Origin: Diogma glabrata
Lineage: Eukaryota > Arthropoda > Insecta > Diptera > Cylindrotomidae
DNA length: 64,000 nucleotides
NCBI GenBank assembly: GCA_963693315.1
Contig: OY856186.1
Coordinates: forward strand, 91,991,536-92,055,535
Reading direction: 5' to 3'
The notes below the pieces were generated by a model. The model ran no database searches, was not told the origin of the DNA, and worked only from the letters and a program-made list of their open reading frames with translations. The translations under genes were made by a program, and so were the position numbers. This document shows, one piece after another, positions 1 to 12,800 of this stretch; the stretch's first letter is position 1; each line of letters starts with the position of its first letter.

Positions 1-2689
1 ACCATGCACTAGATTAGAATAACTTAAATTCCATTGAAACCTCTAGGGTTAGAAAGCTGAAAATCTCTGAGGTTATAGTTGAAAAGTTTAACTAAAAGCT
101 AGTATGAGTTTAAACAACATAAACTGAAAAATGAGGAAGGCGTGGCTGTTTGCGTTTGTTTTCGTTTTAACAAGTTTAATAAGTTTTTCATAGTTATGTC
201 AATTATTGTTTATTTTTCGTATAAGATTTTTTATTGAATGAAAATTATCCCTGAAGATGGTTTATTAAAACCGAAATAATTGTCGAATAAACAATTTTAA
301 AAATATTTTTAATTAGTTTATTTATCATGATTGCCATCTATGTTTAATCATACATAAGCTATGCTTCTTTGTATAGAATTTATGCGATTTCCGTCTCGTA
401 GTTGTGAGCTTAAAATCGATATAATCGATGTTATCAAGTATCAAGTTACAAGTATTAAGTCTTCACTTAATTTTAGCAACATGTATTACATACAATTCCA
501 AACCAACAACATATTTGGTGAAGATGATAAAATTTGTAACATATGTTGAATTCCAATACATATAATTTTGATATACAAATGTAATTGTCTCAAGTTATAC
601 TATCTTTCTTACGTTATTTTTAATTTCATAAAAATTCTGTGTAACAAAAAAAACATTGATCAAAGTCAACTACCGTTTAAAGCGATAGTTAAATAAAACG
701 CAAATTAAGTGTACACAACAACTTCCCAAATTTTCATGATGATTAATGTATTAATGCATAAGAGACAAACAGACATACTTTCAATTTTATATGCATATAT
801 TCAATATTTATTTAGCATGATGACTCGAATGCAAATTGCAAAAGACAGTAGCAATATAACTTTAAAAAACTGCATTATAGATCAATTTTTAAAATTCGTA
901 AAAAGAAATGTTTATTATTTTTAACAATTCATGAATAAAAATAAAATAATTTTTTTGGCATTTAATAAAAATTTAAAAAAAACAATAAAAAAATATTATA
1001 CCACACCAGAAATTGAACTCACGACCTACAGAACATCAGCCACATCGCAATTTGAAACGTAGATAGATGTATTTCAAATTTAAAAAATATGGTTTTGTTC
1101 TTCAGAAATGCATATTAAAAATAATGAAGCGAATATATAAATTTTACCTCATACAAAATTGCATAACGCGGCTAAAAAAGTTTTTACTTCAAAAAAAACT
1201 ATCCCATACAATCAACCAAATTCAACGAAACGAATTAAGAGAATTTAACTTAAAATTTATTTTTGAACAAAACGTATAAATTGTGATTATAATTTGAACA
1301 TAATTTTAATAAAATCCAAACAATTTGACCAATTGGAATCATACCCATTGAATAATGATAATTTTTTTATAGGAAAATTTTCATTAGAAAATAGGTTAAG
1401 TTCGAAAGGCTATAGGTTAGAAAACAATACAATAATACATAGTACATATTATTATGGAAAAACATACAAATAAAACTGGTATTAATAAATGGAAGAGAAT
1501 AAATAATATTAAATATTACTTTTTCTTTAAGTAATAGAATGAAAAATAAAAATATTACATATAACAAAAAATAACGAAATTGTACCGGAAAATGTTTTTT
1601 TTTTAAATTTTTCAATTTTTTAATAAACGTAACCAATTTATTACAATAGCGAACCTTGTGTAACTGTTGTTGATTTTTTCCATTTATTGACGTTTGTCAA
1701 TTCTTCGAATTATAGAAGTAACTGCCATTTTAATACTGAATTTATGTTTAAATGATTTCTCTGTCTCGTTTTGATTGTTGTAATGGCTGAAAAGGTTGAT
1801 TCACACTATGAAGTCGTTAAAAACGGCAGTTTTTTCTCGCAACGCTTTTTGTTGTAACTATGAAAATTCTAAATTGAGTCGTATTTTACGAATTAAATGA
1901 AACGAATTAACGAATTACGAATTAATTTCAATAAATAATATTACACCCAGCGTTACTAAGTATTACGCCCATCAAGTGACATCCATCCCTCGGTCACAGA
2001 CCCTTTGGCTGAATTACGTCGCTTGCCGGGTGCCTAATAATGCCTAATAATTCCCTTGGGGCAAATGTAACTATTTACAAAACCAAAAACCGAAAAAACG
2101 AAAATTTTGCTCTTACGAGTAAGAACTATATTAAAACTTTACAGTACATTTTACTAAAAGAGATGACAACACTGTCTTTTATAAGTGAAAATTTGTTCAC
2201 GAGACGCGTCAGCGTCGAGTGTGGCACATTTACGAACGTAAAACGTTTTTATCTCGCGTAGGAAAGCAATTTTTTCTACGATAGCTAATATATAAACGAT
2301 TTTTATTATAAATTAAAATAATAGATCGACAACATAACATTCAAAATTCATGTTTCTTTCTAATTCGTTTTAAAAACCATAAAATTATATGAAAATACCA
2401 CACCAACTACAATCTGTTATTTTGCAAAAATGTTTTCACACTAGTGGAAAAAACCTATTTCACATGGGATTAAGCCTGCATGAAAATAAACTTTTCATAT
2501 GCTTTCGTAGAAATAAAAATTTGATTTGTGTATACTATTTTGAGGAGAGAAAAACGCGCTCGAATAAAATAAAATTGTAAACTTTGGTAATAAATATAAA
2601 GAAATTCGTGGACCACTAAACTTTTTCTTCGGACTACTCATAAGCCGCGGACTACCGATTAAGAAACAATGTTATAAAAATCATATTCT
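1..2689. other. AT-rich stretch without a recognised gene
   Basis: Only short chance reading frames are present and none has a recognisable motif. The part around 2150-2530 belongs to an interspersed repeat that recurs at about 38690-39420. A short stretch at 1000-1060 read on the minus strand has a B-box-like GAGTTCAATTTC, but no convincing tRNA fold. Confidence 0.5.
2150..2530 (+). repeat. interspersed repeat, copy 1
   Basis: The stretch 'TTTATCTCGCGTAGGAAA', followed by 'AATATATAAACGAT' and 'GACAACATAACATTCAAAA', recurs in the same order at 39175-39270. The later 'GATTAAGCCTGC' also recurs at 39350. The first part (ACGAACGTAAAACGTTTT and the GAGACGCG stretch) appears in inverted form at about 13930-14020. 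No coding potential is seen. It is a dispersed element of unknown class. Confidence 0.55.
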
Positions 2690-3265
2690 TAAACGGTGTA
2701 ATTAAATCACATCGTTTAACCAAGTGTCAACCATTGATTTCACATTGATTAGAAACAATCAGTAATGATTATACAATCGTGACTTCGGATGTTAACTAGA
2801 GGTGCGTTCGATTTGACTGAAACAACTGAAAAAACAACAACAATTGCATTCAATTTTTCAGTTGTATCAGTTGCTTCAGTCAAATCGAACACGGCTTAGA
2901 ATAGAAATATTTTCCATTCTATGAATTCACACAAAGTATTGTGTAGAAATTTAATGCAAAAAATTCCCATATAATGTAAAAACATTTCGATGGAGTCCAA
3001 TGACAGTGGAAAAATTCAACTTAAGTAATATAAATAAGTGATGAAGAAGTTTCAGTTTCGAAATTATCATCGTCTCCACGTAATCGATAGCGTATCTGCC
3101 TAAGAATTCAGACAAGGCACTGAAGAGGAAGGTTTGAATTCATCCGTTAACATGAAAAATGAGAAGTTTTTTCTGAGAAACTGCCAACCATGCCTATGAA
3201 TTGAACAAAAAAATCCAATTACTTCTTTACTTACTTGAGTTTAATTGATCTCAAAAATCCGCAAT
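2690..3265 (+). repeat. dispersed repeat with internal tRNA-like segment, copy A
   Basis: This stretch matches the reverse complement of 8994-9455 almost end to end, apart from a 100-bp insertion at 2801-2900 (a MITE plus its target duplication). Within it, about 3068-3150 resembles a tRNA promoter region: a CGTAATCGATAGCG A-box-like run and a GGTTTGAATTC B-box. Related copies lie at 35225-35480 and 57630-57850, both minus strand. The tRNA-like part is preceded by shared non-tRNA sequence (AACTTAAGTAA), so this is not a simple 5'-tRNA-headed SINE. It is probably a Pol III-derived or composite SINE. Confidence 0.6.
2801..2896. mobile_element. 96-bp hairpin MITE flanked by TAGA
   Basis: The ends are inverted (TTCGATTTGACTGAAACAAC at the left, matched by the complement CAGTCAAATCGAA at the right), so nearly the whole element folds. 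TAGA stands on both sides (2797-2800 and 2897-2900). The sister repeat near 9345 (minus strand) reads straight through this point with a single TTAGA, giving an empty site. That makes it a real insertion with a 4-bp target duplication. No coding capacity. Confidence 0.75.
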
Positions 3266-5680
3266 ATCGTTTGACTTTATAGCCTCAAAATAGGCAGTAA
3301 AGTTAGTTTGGTGTATCAATATACCTTATCCAGAAGTCTTGGCCTTCGGTTAGTTTTTAACTTTACAGGAAGTTCTTGGTGCGACCTTTATGGTTACACC
3401 GCAATCCCATTAGTGTTGTTTGTCTTTATATGAGTTGTGATAAAAACAATCACAGGCTTAAATTTGGCAAAACGAAAGAAATGAGAAAGAAACCTGCTTT
3501 AGCTTCAACATTGCTTGAAAGCATTTTTTTCATTTTGCGATAAAATTTAACCAGAACCATTTAGCGTTGTAAAATAAAACTAAATCTCGAAGTTGATCAG
3601 TTAATCATAAAACACAATGGTTGCTAAACACAAACTATTATTGTTATTATTATTTAATTTAAATTTCAACAATAAATTATGCAAATTTTCTTCTCTGTCG
3701 AACAACAACATTTTTATGATTTCTTATTGGTGTTAAGTAGAAATTTTTTTTTTAAATTTTATGATTTTATTATCTGGTTGTTTTATTTGTTGTCTTACAA
3801 TCGATTGAAGTTTATGTTAAACAAATTTAAAAAATTGCTTTAATTGGATATCGGTAAAAAAGAAAATGGGCCATGAAAAATATTAACAAATAAAATACTT
3901 ATGAGGCGCCAATATCTATATTATGGAATGTTTTAATAAAAATATTATGATAGTTTCGAAAGTTGATTAATTGTTTTTTTCTTTTGTTAATTTTTAAACC
4001 GCGAAATTTTTAAGGCAAACAATATGAGCTAATGATTCTAAATTAGTGAACAAATATTACCTAGAATTTTGATTTTTTTATTCATCAACCATCAACCCAC
4101 TCAAATTTGTATTATAAATTTACGATAATTCATTCAACTTCTTTTACTACTTCTTACATCATTCAATTTATAGTAAACATTTGTTTAAAGTTCTGTTTAT
4201 TATTAAATTGATTTTATATATATAATTTTCCATTTACTTACACAACAAATTGTAAAATTGTTACTTTAAATTATTTCTCTTTTAATCAATGAATATGTAC
4301 AACAAACGAATACGAACAAATTTCCCACTTAAAAGAAAAATGTCTTGAAAATGATTTGATTATTTGAAGAGGAGGACAATATTTTATTATATTCTGATAT
4401 TAAATTAAATTTTACTGCAGTGATTATGAGAGTATGAAATGTTTCGTCTTGCATGTTCATTTGCTGAAATTTTCATGAAAAAATAATATATCATAAAAAT
4501 TTATATTTAAATTTGATACAACAATAACATGTCAATTTACGAACACAATCGCGTACATGCCTTTTTTCTCGTTATTAAATTTAACAACAAATATAATTTT
4601 CCGTGGGAGCGAAAAAATAAATTATTATAAAAAATAAAATCGTGAAAGTTGAGATTGTGAACTAGTTCTTGAAGTTGTAAATAACAAAAAATGGGAAAAA
4701 AGAAAATGATAATTGGAGACATAAGTAATTGCAAGGAAAACATGATTATGGTTTTCGATCACCATATTTTTGGTTTTTTAGAAATAACTGGGAAAATGGT
4801 GAAAATATACAAATATCTACTGCATTTTGGGTTTAAGAATCGAGAAAAGAAAAGGATAGAACAAAAATATTTTGAGTTTTTTAAGGTTATGAAAACTAAC
4901 TATCTAATATTAAAACAAGTATTTTTGATAGAAAAAACTTATTATTGCAAATAACCTTCTTAAGTTAACTTGTTGCGATATTTCTATTTAGGAATAAATT
5001 TCGCTTGTATTTGTATAGTATAACACTAACCATTTTCTATACTGTTCTCAAAATACTTTGAACTATTTGCATATTGAAAGAAATATTTATTATGATAGTC
5101 GTCTTCATTGACACAATGTGTCAATAGTCTCGACAAAAAAATGTATTTAAAAAAAAACAGATTTTCTTTTAGAAACAAATTAAGGCTTTTTAATATTCGG
5201 ATCCATAACAGTAAAGCCTGGAAAGAAACAAAATATACAGAGCAAAATAATCTCAAACAAAAAGAAAAAACAAAAGCAAACAATTAACTCTGGCAAATGT
5301 TTTTACATTGAAGATTTTGACACAAAATCTTTACAGCTTCCATTTTCTTAAGGTCAATGATTCCATAAAAAATGAAAACTCAGTCTTGAACCGCTTTGTT
5401 ATGAAATTCGACTATTTTGAAAATTCGCTAGCAAAATTCTTCAAATCCAAATTAGCAGGTTAATATATTTCATTTCAAACACCAAACTTTGACACTCATG
5501 AACCTCAACAAAATCTTCCGACTGAACAACACTCCACCTCCTATACACTATAAGACCATTTTTAAAAACTTAAGATTATGCAAGTAAGATTTTCGCTTCC
5601 TGTCATTTCTCAAATTGTAGTTACACGTAAATGCTTTGGAGCCATCGATGTCCAAACTGCATGTACCTTAAAGATATGTA
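3266..5680. other. AT-rich stretch, no gene seen
   Basis: Only short open frames without family motifs. One plus-strand frame at 4691-4954 (87 codons, Lys/Ile/Phe-rich) looks like chance translation of AT-rich DNA. No repeats or RNA genes were recognised. Confidence 0.5.
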
Positions 5681-6163
5681 TAGTAGAATTTTTTTGCCAG
5701 CGAACACAAAATTTGTTTGTTATGCGCATATTGTTTGCACATGCGCATGCACATGCGCATATTGTTTGCACATTCAGTGTCTCGATTAAAATATTAAGAA
5801 AAACTATTGGGGTCCCATTGAAATGGACAAAAAAAACGCATAAAAATTAATAAATTACTATTGAAATTCAACCAATTATATTAGAAAACCAAAAACTAGT
5901 AAAAATATTAATGATTTTGTTGGCAATGTAACAAAATTTTGATAATTAAAAATAATTATAATAAAACTAACGACGCCTATGGAAACAAATATCACAACAA
6001 ACAAATGGTACGAACTAGAAGTAGAAATTTAATAAATATAATTGTTTTGAAAACAAATTTATCCCAAAATAAATAATGCATCTCTGTTTTACTTTTTGTC
6101 TCATCTATATGTCTCTTGCTGCGTCCTAGCTGTCAAAAATTCGCTGGCAAAAAAATTCTACTA
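5681..6163 (+). mobile_element. TA-flanked TIR element (MITE), copy 1
   Basis: The left end TAGTAGAATTTTTTTGCC continues into AGCGAA; the right end carries the reverse complement, and TA dinucleotides stand outside both ends (5679-5680 and 6164-6165). A second copy in opposite orientation is at 7644-8426. TA duplication and non-coding content fit a Tc1/mariner-derived MITE; the family assignment is inferred. It contains a short run of alternating GCACATGCGCAT. Confidence 0.7.
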
Positions 6164-7001
6164 TATGTAGTTTGCTGAAATCCATCAATCACTTTCGTGT
6201 GTCTACAATTTACAAGGTTTTAAAACAAAAAATCGTCAACACTTCGCGAAACAAATTTTGTTGTGGGAGGGAGCATGCAGGTCCTGAAAAATGTTTGTGT
6301 TACACAACTTTGTACAAAAGTCTATTTGTTGGCAAAGAAATTTTTTTGTAGCGTAAGTGTTTGTTTTGCCTATTACACCTGACTTCACAAACTTGCAGAA
6401 AAAAATAACGGATGTTTATTTTTCTTTCACTATAAAAATTATTATATTCCATATAATTTTTTAACATTGATCCAAAACTTATCATTGAAATTTCAAAAAA
6501 TTATTTTATTGCCCTTCACAAATTCAATTCAATTTAACGTTTTTATGCGGAAAAGGCGGAGTTACCCTAATTATAAGAAACATCAAATTTAAATTCTTAG
6601 AAATAATATTTTGACTATGAAACTCATAAAATTTCAAACTAAAGATACATAATTTTGTGTATACTTATTTTAGATAAGATAGACCTCACCGGTATTTTAG
6701 ATGAAATATATTCGAACTAATGTGTTATAATCGATTTACTTTATGATATTCAATCTTCAAAATGTCATTGTTGTGAAATATTATGTTGAAAGCGACTGTT
6801 TGTAGAAAGGTAAATACGATTTTTCATAAATACATATTTTATGGAAAACGAGTTTCAGCTATTTATAGTAAACTATAAATACTAATACATAAACAAACGG
6901 GTATACATTAAACGAAACCATAAATTGGTAGAGTTATAAATTTCACGAATATTTCAATCATAAAGACAAGCTCATTGCTTGATCTTCACAGTATCTGGAT
7001 A
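6164..7001. other. stretch between repeats, no gene seen
   Basis: AT-rich sequence with no coding signal and no repeat that I recognised. Confidence 0.45.
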
Positions 7002-7221
<220 letters not shown>

Positions 7222-7390
7222 CGTCTGTTGGAATACTCTTTATTTCTTTAATGTCTATATCATTAGAACTACCCTATAACATCGGTTGGCCATTAATTGA
7301 ACTAACTATTGATGGATATTGCCTTACTATATATCCAGAATATTTTGTTTTCAGAGCTGTGGTGAAGTTAGCCGGTGAAGTTATATGCTA

Positions 7391-7483
7391 TGGTGACCAG
7401 ACGTCCCGCTTTTGGCGGGACAGTCCCGATTTTTAACAATTTGTCCCGCGTCCCGCGGCATTTTAAAAATGTCCTGATTTTTC
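7391..7483 (+). repeat. short repeat rich in TCCCG motifs
   Basis: GC-rich compared with its surroundings. It contains GACGTCCCGC, an inverted GCGGGACAGTCCCG and a further GTCCCGCGTCCCG. Such CAGACGTCCCG ends are a common look for hAT-type terminal fragments. I found neither the opposite terminus nor an 8-bp duplication, so the class is inferred only. Confidence 0.35.
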
Positions 7484-7643
7484 AAAAAAAAAAAACAGAA
7501 TCTCGTTATTCAAATGAAAAAAGAATTTCGTTATTCAAAATTAAATTTGGGAAATTTATTTATGCTAAATAAAACATTTTCTTTAGTTTAAACAAATATA
7601 AATAAATTCGAATTATATGACAATCAATATCAATATTGTAGTA

Positions 7644-8426
7644 TAGTAGAATTTTTTACCAGCGAATTTTTGACAGGACGCAGCAAGAGATAAAAGATGA
7701 GACAAAAAGTAAAACACAGATGTATTATTTATTTTGGGATAAATTTGTTTTCAAAACAATTATATTAGTTAAATTTCTACTCCTAGTTCGTACCATTTGT
7801 TTGTTGTGATATTTGTTTACATAGGCGTCGTTATTTTTTTTATAAATATTTTTAATTATCAAAATTTTGCTATATTTGCTGTGTGCGAACTGACGAAATA
7901 ATGACAGAACACAATTTTTGGTGAAAGTGAAATTTGTAAAAAACAAAATTTTGACATTAGGTTAAAATATTTTTAATTTTTATGTTTGCTGTAAATAAAT
8001 ATACTTATATAAATATTACTTTGGCAATTAAAAAACTTCTGTAATAAATTGATGTTCCTTATGATGTTCCTCATTTGTTATGTCTACTGTCACAATTTGA
8101 TGATGCTAAAAAGCTACATCAAATTTTGACGTTTCGTTATGGTGAATATAAATTCCAAAAGACAAAATGTTGACAGTTAATATTTGTCATCTGTCATTAT
8201 TTCGTCAGTTCGCACACAGCAATTACCTACAAAATCATTAGTATTTGTACTAGTTTTTGGTTTTCTATTATAATTGTTTGAATTTCAATAGTAATTTATT
8301 AATTTTATGCGTTCATTTTGTCCATTTCAATGGGAACAGTTTTTTAATATTTTAATCGAGACACTGAATATTCACGCATGCGCAAAACAAACAAATTTCG
8401 TGTTCGCTGGTAAAAAAATTCTACTA
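7644..8426 (-). mobile_element. TA-flanked TIR element (MITE), copy 2, interrupted
   Basis: Same terminal inverted repeats as 5681-6163 (TAGTAGAATTTTTTACC at the left), with TA outside both ends (7642-7643, 8427-8428), in opposite orientation. The internal sequence aligns with copy 1 in reverse complement on both flanks of a 345-bp insertion at 7877-8221. Without that insertion the two copies are of similar length. Confidence 0.72.
7877..8221. mobile_element. nested MITE inside TIR element copy 2
   Basis: Inverted ends TGCTGTGTGCGAACTGA at the left and the reverse complement TCAGTTCGCACACAGCA at the right extend into a shared CGAAATAATGACAG stretch. Comparison with the uninterrupted copy at 5681-6163 shows the insertion point, with ATT on both sides (7874-7876, 8222-8224). 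A 3-bp duplication would suit a PIF/Harbinger-type MITE; this is inferred. No coding capacity. Confidence 0.72.
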
Positions 8427-8993
8427 TAAACACTAAACATAAATTGAGTTCCACTGTTTCTTCTATTGAAATTGTAATTAAGATTATATATATAAACTTA
8501 TTCATACATTTTAATTATTTATATAAAAATTTGAAAAATAAAATAATTCGTCAAAGTTTAGTTGTTTTAACTTGAGTTTTACGTATGGAGGGATCAGTTT
8601 TTATTTCTTAATTTTATTGATTTGTAAATTTGTTTATTTTTGATCTACTGGAGTGACAAGCCCAGCGTACTCCAGTACAAGATAACAAAACTTGTGAACA
8701 AATCATTAGTTCAAGACAACAAATCTTTCTCGAGCATCTCGAGACCGGATTTTTCGAGCAGAAACTCTACTTGAGACTTTAAAAGCCATTTTATGTGTGA
8801 AAAATAATTTAACAAATTCTTGTGGAATATTTCATGACCTTTTCAAAAACAATAGTAACCTCCTAAAAAAATTTACGCAAATAAGAAATATTCCGAAGAA
8901 TGAACTAATACTATACATAAATTTTATTTTTGATATTTGTACGTTGCACTTTTCTGGTATTTAAAAAAAATATATTACAATATTGGGGATTTT
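8427..8993. other. no gene seen
   Basis: AT-rich. Near 8640 a TTTTTGATCTACTGGAGTGA stretch resembles segments at 16730 and 48470, so it may be part of a dispersed repeat. Confidence 0.4.
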
Positions 8994-9455
8994 TTGAGAT
9001 CAATTAAACTCAAGTAAGTAAAGAAGTAATTAAAATGTTTTTAATTCAAAGGTATGGTTGGAAGTGTCTCAGAAAAAAACTCCACTTCGCATTTTTCGTG
9101 TTTCGGATGAATTCGAACCTCCTCATCAGGCCATGTTCGAATCCGTTTGTAGACATGCTATCAATTACGCCACTAAGGCGACGACTATTTTGCAATTGAA
9201 AATTCATCATCATTTAAGTTGAATTCTGTCATTACTCATTAGACTCCTTATTATGAAAATGTTTTTACATTACATGGTAATTTTTATATTAAAGTTATAG
9301 TATTCTACATTACTTTTGTGTAAATTCGTAGGACGGGGAATATTTCTATTCTAATTAACATCCTAAGTCACGATTATATAGTCATTACTGATTGTTTCCA
9401 ATCAACGTGATATCAATGACTGAAACTTGGTAAATTAAGATATAATGTGACATTA
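8994..9455 (-). repeat. dispersed repeat with internal tRNA-like segment, copy B
   Basis: Read on the minus strand this matches 2690-3265. The tRNA-like part is clear here: CTTAGTGGCGTAATTGATAGC (split here as CTTAGTGGCG and TAATTGATAGC) resembles a tRNA D-arm/A-box, and GGTTCGAATTC is a near-consensus B-box. It provides the empty site for the 96-bp MITE of copy A. Confidence 0.62.
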
Positions 9456-9687
9456 ATGAATTAAGTAATTAGAAATCGATGTAATATGAGGTTTACAATG
9501 CAAAAATATTTAATTTGCCAGGTATTAAATAATATGTTTGAAATGGTTTCAGCCAGTAAAAAGTGCTTCTACAAGATTTTTAGATATACAAAAATTATAA
9601 ATTAGATTCAAGTGACATTTATGGAAAAGAAAATCTCATAATAAAAAAAATGTATTTATAATTAATTTTACTATACAACTATTACTA

Positions 9688-9854
9688 GTTATGAATATAA
9701 TGCTACTGATAGTAATAATTTTGATCTATATTTAATAGTTTATAATCTTAGGTATTAATTTTTTGTAAAATTAAATATTACTGAATATTACAGTAATATT
9801 TAATTTTACAAAAAATTAATACCTAAAATTATAAACTATTAAATATAAATCAAA
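9688..9854. repeat. palindrome, left arm and start of right arm
   Basis: The left arm from 9688 is mirrored after a centre near 9787 (AATATTACTGAATATT). The right arm stops at 9854 where the RTE LINE enters and resumes at 13201-13256. Before the LINE arrived this was a hairpin element with arms of roughly 100-150 bp. No ORF. Confidence 0.75.
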
Positions 9855-12800
9855 GGTAGCGAAATCCTAAATTCGACGTCCACGCCGTGCTGCCTGGGTA
9901 ATGCTGACAGAATTAGGTTGGTATTGGAGACAAGCAGAGTAAAAACTGCTTAGTCAATGACGCTACATCACGGCGAATTGGCACCTTACAACCAATGCGA
10001 CTCAAGCGTCTGTTCTCCATGTCAGGGGCGGCTTGGAGCGGGCGTCTGTCTTGAATCAAGCGGCTCGCTATATAAACGTGTAAAAAAGGTTGTTTCTGGT
10101 GACCTTAATATGCAGAACGGACCCATTCACGACAATTCGGGTTGGGCCTAAGGTTAACACCCTAACCCCAGAAAAAAAAACTAATATGTTAAATTTGGTG
10201 ATCAGAAAAAGAAAAACAGACCCGGCCAACAAAACAGAATTCTACCTGGACGTGAAAAAGGACCAGACTACCGAATCGGAACGTGGAACGTGCGAAGCCT
10301 GAGCGCTCCTGATGCTCTTATAAGTCTGGAAACAGAGGCTGAGAGGTATAGGATGGATATTATTACTCTACAAGAAATTAGACAGCCGATAATCGGAAAA
10401 CAAGATTTGGATAGTCACTCTCTATACTGTAGTGGTCATCCTTCTCGAAGAGAATTTGGAACTGGCTTTCTTGTTGGTGCACGCATACAAGAAGCCGTGA
10501 TGAAATTCATCCCGGTCAGTGAGAGGATCTGCTACCTACGTGTACGTAGTACATATAACAATATTTCTCTTATTGCCGTGCATGCACCTACTGAAGCTAA
10601 GACCGTCGACGAGAAGGATAATTTCTACATAGCACTGGAAGAGGTTATGAAACAAACACCCACACGCGACTTCATTATGGTTCTTGGTGACTTTAATGGA
10701 CAGGTTGGAGGAGATATCTCTTATGGAAATGTGGTGGGTCCCAATAGCCTGCATTTGAATTCGAATGATAATGGTGAAAGAATGACTGAGTTTGCATTAT
10801 CAAATAATTTGAGAATTGCCAGTACAATCTTTCCGCATCGATCGATTCATAAACAAACTTGGGTCTCACCGAATGGAAATACTCGAAATCAAATTGATCA
10901 CGTTCTAGTAACAGCACGTTTCTTTTCGAGCGTTCAGGATGTGCGATCCTTTAGAGGTGCATACATTGGAAGTGATCACTTCCTTGTATATGCAACGATA
11001 AGGTTCCACTTCCCAAATCCAGGCATTCCAAAATTCAATCAACGGAAACATTTTAACATCTCATCATTAAAGAATGCTGAAACAGAAGAGAGGTATCAAA
11101 TCCATATTGCCGAAACATTGGAGAAATCAGAAACCATTAATGGAGACGTCGATAAGTCATGGTATTTGCTCAAAGATGCTGTTTTAAGCGCTGCTGAGGG
11201 AATACTTGGACGACCACAGAACCACTCCCTGAAGCCATGGATGGATCAAGCATGTCTTGACGCAATTCAATACAAAAGAGCTTGCTATCTGAAGTGTCTA
11301 CAAGGACGCAATACCAGGTCCACGAAGGAGAACTATAAACTGGCAAGACAAGCCGTTACAAAGCTATGTAGACGAACGAAGAGAGAATGGTGGAAGAGAA
11401 AGTGTGAGGAGATTGAAAGCTTCAATAAGGAACATCAATCGCGTAACTTCTTTCAACAGGTTAAAACCTTAAGGAAGGGCCCTCAAACTAGATCGACTGC
11501 TATTCAAAACGAAAATGGGGAGCTACAAGTAGACCTTAAAAATATTTTAGATACTTGGGCCGCTTATTTTGAGAATCTTCTCAACTTAAGTGACCAGCAA
11601 CAAGTCGGGCGACGAGCAAAGCTTATTCGTGCATCATAGGTACATGTAGAAGAACCCACCAAAGAGGAATTCGATGCGGCGCTGTCAAAATTAAAATGCA
11701 ATAAAGCACCTGGTATCGACGATATAACATCCGAAATGATTGTAAATGGTGGCGAAACTCTATCCTCAAGATTGTTTGAACTTGTTCAAATGATCTGGAG
11801 GACTGAAACCATGCCACAGGACTGGAACACAGCTATGCTTATACCAATCCATAAAAAAAGGTAATCGCCTACGATGTGCAAACTACAGAGGAATCGCTCT
11901 CCTCTGCACAGCATATAAGATCTTTTCCTACATTTTGCTATCCAAAATCAATCCTTTTGCTGAACAACTGTTTGGAGAATATCAGTGTGGTTTCCGGCGG
12001 GGCCGAGGTACCACCGATGATTTTTTCTCGATAAGGATGATTTTGGAAAAGTGTCGAGAGTTCAACATACCTGTGCACCAACTTTTCATTGATTTCAGGC
12101 AGGCCTACGACTCTCTCGAACGAGAGACTCTATGGTCTGCTCTGGTGTCAATGGGAATTCCTGGTAAACTGGTATCACTATGCAAAATGACAGTACAGAA
12201 CTCTCAATGCTGTGTGCGAGTAGAGAACGAACTATCAAAATTTTTTAAAGTCGACTCCGGATTAAGACAAGGTGATGCTATCTCTCCTATACTTTTTAAT
12301 CTAGCCTTGGAATATGTGTGCCGTCAAAAGAAACTACCGACTAATAACAATATCTTGTCAATAAACTCAGTACAGATGATTGCTTACGCTGATGATGTTG
12401 TCATCCTCGGCCGAAGTGAAGCTGTTATGAGTGAGACTGTCAAGTCGCTTGAGAGTGGTGCTAGGAAAATTGGTCTGCAAATTAACTACAATAAAACCAA
12501 ACATATGAATGTTTCAAGAGAGGCTGAGAAGAAAGATTTGATGTTCGGCGATGAACGAATTGAGGGAGTTGAATCTTTTAAATATTTGGGATCAATGCTT
12601 GTCTCAAACAACAGCATACTTACAGATATTAAAGCTCGAATCGCTGCAGGTAATCGAACTTTCTACTCAATTTAACCTCTCCTTGGATCACCGTATATAT
12701 CAACTAACACCAAGCTCAAGTTATACAAGACATTGATTAGACCGGTTGTGATGTATGGGTCACAAACGTGGACCCTTACACAAAATGACGAATCGCATTT

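Noticed and set aside
960..1060. Possible minus-strand tRNA or SINE (GAGTTCAATTTC)
   Set aside because: Only a B-box-like word; no D-arm, acceptor pairing or repeat copies were found.
4691..4954. 87-codon Lys/Ile-rich frame starting with ATG
   Set aside because: Composition follows the AT-rich DNA; no domain, splice context or repeat copy supports it.
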